A program made the translations under genes and the position numbers. A DNA stretch of 64,000 nt from Streptomyces sp. PKU-EA00015 (lineage in GTDB: Bacteria; Actinomycetota; Actinomycetes; Streptomycetales; Streptomycetaceae): the NCBI RefSeq assembly GCF_013387495.1, contig NZ_JABZEE010000008.1, positions 180,050 through 244,049 on the forward strand, read 5' to 3'. Each line of letters starts with the position of its first letter. Within the stretch, counting starts at the first letter, position 1. The notes under the pieces were generated by a model. That model saw only the letters and a program-made list of their open reading frames with translations, was not told where the DNA came from and searched no databases. Positions 59,135-64,000 of this stretch are shown here, in pieces.

Positions 59135-59854
59135 ATGGCGGTGTTCGTCGCGCTCGGCGCGTTCCTGATGACGCTGTTCGGCGGCTGGATGGCGCACCGC
59201 GTCACCGACCGCCGCCACCTCGTGCTGGGCCTCGCGGGCGGCCTCATGCTCGGCGTCGTCGGGCTCGACCTGCTGCCCGAGGCGGCGGAGGCGGCGGGCC
59301 GGCCGGTGTTCGGCGTACCGCAGGCGCTGCTGCTGTTCGCCGGCGGCTTCCTCGCGGCCCACTGCGTGGAACGGCTGCTGGCCGTACGACAGGCCGCGCA
59401 CGGCGGGGAACGACGCGTACCGCAGGTGGGGCTGACGGCGGCCGCGGCGATGGTGACCCACAGCCTCATGGACGGCATCGCCCTCGGCGCCGCCTTCCAG
59501 GTGGGCGGCGGCATGGGCGCCACCGTCGCGCTCGCCGTCGTCACCCACGACTTCGCCGACGGCTTCAACACGTACACGCTCACCAGCCTGTACGGGAACA
59601 CCCGCCGCAAGGCGGTCGTCATGCTCATCGCCGACGCGCTCGCGCCCGTGCTCGGCGCGGCGTCCACGCTGCTGTTCACTCTTCCTGAGGAACTTCTCGG
59701 CAGCTACCTCGGGTTCTTCGGCGGCGCGCTGCTCTACCTCGCCGCCGCCGAGATCCTGCCCGAGGCGCACCACGAACACCCCGCCCGTTCCACCCTGTTG
59801 TGCACGATCGGCGGTGTCGGCTTCATCTGGCTGGTGGTCGGCCTCGCCGAATGA
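59135..59854 (+). CDS. ZIP-family metal transporter
   Basis: A 239-aa membrane protein with about seven to eight spans. ZIP metal-site motifs are VTHSLMDGIALGAAF (TM4-like, H-S-x-x-D-G) and VVTHDFADGFNTYTL (TM5-like, H-D/E-x-x-D). The usual His-rich loop is short. It would import a divalent metal. It is the only gene on the plus strand within the cobalamin cluster, divergent from the CbiG-like gene, so cobalt is a possible substrate besides zinc or iron; this is inference. Confidence 0.85.
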   Translation: MAVFVALGAFLMTLFGGWMAHRVTDRRHLVLGLAGGLMLGVVGLDLLPEAAEAAGRPVFGVPQALLLFAGGFLAAHCVERLLAVRQAAHGGERRVPQVGLTAAAAMVTHSLMDGIALGAAFQVGGGMGATVALAVVTHDFADGFNTYTLTSLYGNTRRKAVVMLIADALAPVLGAASTLLFTLPEELLGSYLGFFGGALLYLAAAEILPEAHHEHPARSTLLCTIGGVGFIWLVVGLAE

Positions 59855-59865
59855 CCCGGCCCCCG

Positions 59866-61257
59866 TCATGCCCGGCAGGCCTCGACGAACCGGGCGGCGA
59901 CCTCGGGCCGCTGCGCCCAGTGGGTGTGCAGATAGCTGGCATGCACGCCCTGGTGCACGAAGCCCTCCACCCTGCGCTCCGGACGCACCATGCCCCACGC
60001 GGGCGTGGCACCGGCCCCCGGCTCCAGCACCGTGCGGTGGAACTCGTGGCCGCGCATGCGCGTGCCGGCCGCGGCGAGCGGGCTGTCGCCCACGGCCACG
60101 GCCTCCCGGTAGCCGAGCGTGAGCCGCCCGGTCATGCGCGCGTCCGCGTCCAGCACCCCGCACATGGGCTTCCCGTCCAGGGAACGCGCGAGGTACAGCA
60201 GCCCGGCGCACTCGGCGGCGACCGGAGCCCCGGAGCGGGCCAGCTCGGCGACGGCCTTGCGCAGCGACTCGTTCGCCGACAGCTCGGGGGCGTACACCTC
60301 GGGGAATCCGCCGCCGACGACGAGCCCGCGCGTCCCGTCCGGGAGTTGTTCGTCCCGCAGCGGGTCGAAGGTCACGACCTCGGCGCCGGCGGCCTTGAGC
60401 AGCTCGACGTGCTCGGCGTACGAGAAGGTGAACGCGGGCCCGCCGGCGACGGCGACGACGGGTCGGGGGCCATCGTTCCGCAGGGCGGGACCGGTGGGCA
60501 CAACCCCACCACCACCGGCGTGCGGCCGTCCCACGACATCCGGCTCCCACGGAGCATGCGACAACGCCGGCGCGCTCCGGGCGAGGGCCAGCAAGGCCTC
60601 CAGATCGCAGCCCGCCCGCACCTGCTCCGCCTGCGCCCGCACGGCATCGACGGCCTCGGCCTGCCGCTCGGCCACCGGCACGAGCCCGAGGTGCCGCGAC
60701 GGCGTCGCCACCGCAGGCGCCCGCCGGAGTACGCCCAGAACCGGCACCCCCGACTCCTCCAGCGCCTCCCGCAGCAGCCGCTCGTGCCGGTCGGTGGCGA
60801 CCTTGTTCAGGATCACCCCGCCGATCCGCACCTCGGGGTCCCAGGACGCGAACCCGTGCACCAGCGCCGCCACCGACCGGGACTGCGACGACGCGTCCAC
60901 CACCAGCACGACGGGTGCCCGCAGGAGTTTGGCGACCTGTGCGGTCGACGCGAGTTCACCCTGGCCCGCGGCTCCGTCGTACAGGCCCATCACGCCTTCG
61001 ACGACGGCCAGTTCGCAGCCGCGCGCGCCGTGCGCGAAGAGCGGAGCGATCAGCTCCGTGCCGCACAGGTACGCGTCGAGGTTGCGGCCCGGCCGCCCGG
61101 TGGCCAGCGCGTGGTAGCCGGGGTCGATGTAGTCCGGGCCGACCTTGTGCGGCGAGACCGCGAGACCGCGGTCGGCGAACGCGGCCATCAGGCCCGTCGC
61201 GACCGTGGTCTTGCCCGCGCCGGAGGACGGCGCGGCGATGACGAGACGTGCTACCAC
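59866..61257 (-). CDS. cobB: Cobyrinic acid a,c-diamide synthase
   Basis: A glutamine-dependent amidase, 463 aa, which amidates the a and c side chains of (hydrogeno)byrinic acid. The N-terminal ATP domain has the P-loop APSSGAGKTTVATGL, HKVGPDYIDPGYHALATGRP, and VVEGVMGLYDGAAG. The C-terminal glutaminase domain has nucleophile Cys350 in VAAECAGLLYLARSL and the catalytic His near SYLHTHW. GTG at 61257 overlaps the end of cobO by seven bases. In CobB the product is used directly by the cobaltochelatase, whose subunit is encoded just upstream. Confidence 0.94.
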   Translation of the reverse strand: MVARLVIAAPSSGAGKTTVATGLMAAFADRGLAVSPHKVGPDYIDPGYHALATGRPGRNLDAYLCGTELIAPLFAHGARGCELAVVEGVMGLYDGAAGQGELASTAQVAKLLRAPVVLVVDASSQSRSVAALVHGFASWDPEVRIGGVILNKVATDRHERLLREALEESGVPVLGVLRRAPAVATPSRHLGLVPVAERQAEAVDAVRAQAEQVRAGCDLEALLALARSAPALSHAPWEPDVVGRPHAGGGGVVPTGPALRNDGPRPVVAVAGGPAFTFSYAEHVELLKAAGAEVVTFDPLRDEQLPDGTRGLVVGGGFPEVYAPELSANESLRKAVAELARSGAPVAAECAGLLYLARSLDGKPMCGVLDADARMTGRLTLGYREAVAVGDSPLAAAGTRMRGHEFHRTVLEPGAGATPAWGMVRPERRVEGFVHQGVHASYLHTHWAQRPEVAARFVEACRA

Positions 61258-61859
61258 TCGATGCCCCGCTGGCCCTTCTGCCCGACGTCCATCGGGTGCT
61301 TGACCTTCGACATGTCGGTCACGAGATCGGCGAAGTCGATCAGCTTCTGCGGGGCGTTGCGGCCGGTGATCACCACGTGCTGGGTGCCGGGCCGCTCGCG
61401 CAGCACCTCGACGACCTCGTCGGTGTCGATCCAGCCCCAGTGCATGGGGTAGGCGAACTCGTCCAGCACGTAGAGCTTGTACGTCTGCGCCGCCAGGTCC
61501 CGCTTGACCTGCTCCCAGCCCTCACGGGCCTTGTCCTCGTTGGACAGCTCGCCCTCGGCGGTGGGGCGCTGGATCCACGACCAGCCCTCGCCCATCTTGT
61601 GCCAGGCGACCGTGCCGCCCTCGCCACTCGCGCCGAGTACCTTGAGCGCGTTCTCCTCGCCGACCTTCCACTTGGCCGACTTCACGAACTGGAAGACCCC
61701 GACCGGCCAGCCCTGGTTCCAGGCCCGCAGGGCGAGCCCGAACGCGGCGGTCGACTTGCCCTTGCCGATGCCCGTGTGCACGAACACGAGCGGACGGTTG
61801 CGACGCTGACGGGTGGTGAGTCCGTCGTCCGGTACGACGGTCGGCTGTCCCTGCGGCAT
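61251..61859 (-). CDS. cobO: Cob(I)yrinic acid a,c-diamide adenosyltransferase
   Basis: Transfers adenosine from ATP to Co(I) corrinoids, 202 aa, CobA/CobO/BtuR family. The P-loop is GIGKGKST (30-37), followed by RAWNQGWPVGVFQFVKS, WKVGEENALKVLG, and DEFAYPMHWGWID. The N-terminal 20 residues are polar. ATG 61859 shares a base with the stop of the chelatase gene (TAATG on the minus strand), so the two are coupled. Confidence 0.95.
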   Translation of the reverse strand: MPQGQPTVVPDDGLTTRQRRNRPLVFVHTGIGKGKSTAAFGLALRAWNQGWPVGVFQFVKSAKWKVGEENALKVLGASGEGGTVAWHKMGEGWSWIQRPTAEGELSNEDKAREGWEQVKRDLAAQTYKLYVLDEFAYPMHWGWIDTDEVVEVLRERPGTQHVVITGRNAPQKLIDFADLVTDMSKVKHPMDVGQKGQRGIEW

Positions 61860-63895
61860 TAGGCGGCCCTTCTGCTGATGGCGTGTACGGAGCGGACGTC
61901 CTTGACGAGACCGGCGATCGAGTCGGCGCGCAGCTCGTCGAGGGTGACGGCGGTGCCGCCGAGTTCGCCGGCGAGGGCGCCGGCCAGACCGAGCCGTACG
62001 TGTCCCGACTCGCAGTCCACGACGACCGACGCGGTTCCTTCGGAGGCGTGCAGCCGTGCGGCGCGCAGGGCGAGCGCGAAGGCGTCGCCCGCACCCCGTG
62101 CCGTGGCGCGGCCGTCCGTCACCACGACGAGCAGCGGGCGGCGCGACGGGTCGCGCAGGCGCTCCACGCGCAGCACCTCGTGCGCCTTGAGCAGGCCCGC
62201 CGCCAGGGGCGTACGGCCGCCCGTCGGCAGCTGCTCCAGCCGGGCCGCGGCCGCGTCCACCGACGACGTCGGCGGCAGCGCCAGCTCCGCGTCCTTCCCC
62301 CGGAACGTGACCAGGCCGACCTTGTCGCGCCGCTGGTACGCGTCCAGCAGAAGCGACAGGACCGCGCCCTTGACGGCACTCATCCGCTGCCGTGCCGCCA
62401 TCGATCCCGAGGCGTCCACCGCGAACAGCACGAGGTTGCCCTCGCGCCCCTCGCGGGTCGCCTGCCGCAGATCGTCCCGGCGGACCACCAGGCCGGGACC
62501 GCTGCGCCCGCGAGCGCGCTGGTGCGGGGCCGCGGCCTGCACGGTGGCGGCCAGGTGGAGCTTCGTGAGCGCGCCCCGGGGCCGGCGGGATCCGGTCGTG
62601 CGCCCGTGGTCGGTACGCGCCCGGGACCTGCGGCCCGCCGCGCCCTCGCCCAGGCCGGGCACGCTGAGCACCTTCGCGCGGAACGGCTCCGAGGCCCGTA
62701 CCGGCTGCTGCTCACCCCGCCCTGCGCCGGGGGCCGGTGCGGGCGACGTCTCCGCCTCGGCGGGCTCGGACGACGCGTCCGGGCCCTGGCCCTGCGGCGG
62801 CACCCCGCCGCCGTCGGGACCGCCCCCGCCGGGGCCGCCGCCGTCGGGACCGGGGTCCGGGTCGGGATCGGGGTCGGGCTCGTCGTCGCCGAACTGCTCC
62901 AGGGTCTCGTCGAGCCGGTCCTCGTCGAGGCCCGGCGCGTCGAAGGGATTGCGCCGCCTGCGGTGCGGCAGCGCGAGCAGCGCGGCCTGGCGCACGTCGT
63001 CGGTGGTGACCTCGTCGCGGCCCGCCCAGGCCGCCAGCGCCGTCGCCGTACGCGCCATCACGATGTCCGCGCGCATGCCGTCCACCTCGAACGCCGCGCA
63101 GGTGGCCGCGATCTGACGCAGCACCGCGTCGCCGAGGACCACCCGCGGCAGCAGCTCCCGCGCCGCCACGATCCGCTCCCGCAGCGCCGCCTCCTCGTCC
63201 GCCCAGCGGACCGCGAAACCGGCCGGGTCGTCGTCGTACGCCAGCCTGCGCCGTACGACCTCCACCCGCTGGTCGGGGTCCCGGGAGGCCGCGACCTCCA
63301 CCGTGAGGCCGAAGCGGTCCAGCAACTGGGGCCGCAGTTCGCCCTCTTCGGGGTTCATGGTGCCGACGAGCAGGAAGCGAGAGGCGTGCCGTACGGAGAC
63401 GCCTTCCCGCTCGACGTACGAGGCGCCCATGGCAGCGGCGTCCAGCAGCAGGTCGATCAAGTGGTCGTGCAGCAGGTTGACCTCGTCGACGTACAGGATC
63501 CCGCGGTGCGCGTCCGCGAGCAGGCCCGGCTCGAAGGCCTTCACGCCCTCGGCGAGGGCCCGTTCGATGTCGAGCGCGCCGACGAGCCGGTCCTCGGAGG
63601 CGCCGACGGGCAGCTCGACCAGGCGCATCTGCCGCGCCGACGCGGCCCCGCCCTCGTGCGGACCGTCCGGGCACGCCGGGTCCGGCGCCGCGGGCGCGCA
63701 GGAGAACCGGCAACCGGCGACGACGTCGACATCCGGCATCAGCGACGCGAGCGCCCGCACGGCGGTCGACTTGGCGGTCCCTTTCTCACCGCGCACGAGC
63801 ACGCCGCCGACCGCCGGACTGACCGCGTTGAGCAGGAGGGCCAGCCGCAGATCGTCCATCCCGACGACCGCGGTGAACGGATAGGGGGTGCTCAT
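61859..63895 (-). CDS. Magnesium/cobalt chelatase subunit D-like (AAA+ and vWA)
   Basis: A 678-aa fusion of a ChlI-like AAA+ ATPase and a vWA domain. Walker A is RGEKGTAKST (about 35-44), Walker B is GILYVDEVNLL, and sensor 1 is LLVGTMNPEEGELRPQL. A Pro/Gly/Asp-rich linker runs from about 340 to 430, and the vWA MIDAS is VDASGSMAARQRMSAVKG. With CobN it would insert cobalt into hydrogenobyrinate diamide; the large CobN subunit is not in the window and may lie upstream. ATG at 63895 gives MSTPYPF. It heads the chlD-cobO-cobB transcript. Confidence 0.92.
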   Translation of the reverse strand: MSTPYPFTAVVGMDDLRLALLLNAVSPAVGGVLVRGEKGTAKSTAVRALASLMPDVDVVAGCRFSCAPAAPDPACPDGPHEGGAASARQMRLVELPVGASEDRLVGALDIERALAEGVKAFEPGLLADAHRGILYVDEVNLLHDHLIDLLLDAAAMGASYVEREGVSVRHASRFLLVGTMNPEEGELRPQLLDRFGLTVEVAASRDPDQRVEVVRRRLAYDDDPAGFAVRWADEEAALRERIVAARELLPRVVLGDAVLRQIAATCAAFEVDGMRADIVMARTATALAAWAGRDEVTTDDVRQAALLALPHRRRRNPFDAPGLDEDRLDETLEQFGDDEPDPDPDPDPGPDGGGPGGGGPDGGGVPPQGQGPDASSEPAEAETSPAPAPGAGRGEQQPVRASEPFRAKVLSVPGLGEGAAGRRSRARTDHGRTTGSRRPRGALTKLHLAATVQAAAPHQRARGRSGPGLVVRRDDLRQATREGREGNLVLFAVDASGSMAARQRMSAVKGAVLSLLLDAYQRRDKVGLVTFRGKDAELALPPTSSVDAAAARLEQLPTGGRTPLAAGLLKAHEVLRVERLRDPSRRPLLVVVTDGRATARGAGDAFALALRAARLHASEGTASVVVDCESGHVRLGLAGALAGELGGTAVTLDELRADSIAGLVKDVRSVHAISRRAA

Positions 63896-63954
63896 CGCCT
63901 GATCACTCCTTCGCTTGAGCCCGGCAACGTGAGCCTCGCCGGCGATTGAGGCGC

Positions 63955-63989
63955 GGGGGGTCCCCCACGCCCGCAGGGCGCAGGCAGGG
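63955..63989. repeat. GC-rich hairpin repeat, second copy in the window
   Basis: GGGGGTCCCCC followed by ACGCCCGCAGGGCGCAGG repeats, with one base difference in the C-run, the sequence at 50742-50771 inside the MITE-like element. The core (CGCCC-GCA-GGGCG) can form a hairpin. It is a dispersed intergenic repeat of a type common in Streptomyces. It lies about 60 bp upstream of the chelatase gene start at the window end. Confidence 0.7.
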
Positions 63990-64000
63990 GGCCCTCCCAC

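Noticed and set aside
63896..64000. Possible cobalamin riboswitch upstream of the chelatase gene
   Set aside because: No B12-box-like conserved segment is present; only the GC-rich hairpin repeat is seen, and the window ends here.
1..64000. CRISPR arrays, rRNA genes, prophage or full insertion sequences
   Set aside because: None of the expected repeats, conserved rRNA segments, integrase or transposase proteins was seen on either strand.

Overview
The window looks like chromosomal DNA of a Streptomyces or very close relative. GC is very high with strong GC at third codon positions, GTG starts and 1- to 4-base stop/start overlaps are common, and the gene content (ctaA/ctaB, a suf operon led by its regulator, dapD, ectABCD, an LAETG wall protein, a cobalamin cluster) is that of a Streptomyces core chromosome. 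No rRNA, tRNA, CRISPR array, integrase or full transposase was seen.

Layout. 1-7.5 kb: haem O synthase and haem A synthase genes, an amidohydrolase, an ABC exporter pair and a DUF72 protein. 7.5-14.1 kb: the complete iron-sulfur assembly operon sufR-B-D-Rieske-C-S-U-T, with a SufR-type palindrome on the sufR start codon and an iron-box-like site upstream. 14.2-20.7 kb: a VOC protein whose start codon lies in a long hairpin, a PucR-type regulator divergent from a secreted lipase, a membrane protein, dapD, a tiny secreted protein and a DapA-family enzyme. 20.8-26.8 kb: a secreted nuclease and a Tat-exported PhoX-like phosphatase, each behind a PHO-box-like set of 11-base direct repeats, plus about 0.6 kb of roughly 100-bp tandem repeats. 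26.8-30.2 kb: a Ro60/TROVE-domain protein preceded by a strong structured-RNA candidate and apparently lacking a normal start codon, then a double TerD protein.

30.2-37.7 kb is the unstable part. A frameshifted epimerase gene and a decayed hypothetical gene lie on one side, truncated MFS and penicillin-binding-protein genes on the other. Between them is a three-gene, translationally coupled cassette with more relaxed base composition: FAD subunit, fused [2Fe-2S]/molybdopterin subunit, and a membrane-anchored double ABM-domain protein. It looks horizontally acquired.

37.7-50.7 kb: a two-component operon, then several regulator/enzyme pairs with visible operators (IclR/aldehyde dehydrogenase, ArsR/quinone oxidoreductase, MarR/old-yellow-enzyme). 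50.7-54.1 kb: a 0.2-kb MITE-like element abutting the ectD stop codon, then ectABCD (ectoine and hydroxyectoine synthesis). 54.1-57.4 kb: a structured intergenic region, a deleted aminotransferase pseudogene, an amidohydrolase and a sortase-anchored protein. 57.4-64 kb: cobalamin genes (cobC-like, cbiG C-terminal-like, cobB, cobO, chelatase subunit) with a ZIP transporter gene among them. The last gene has its start inside the window.
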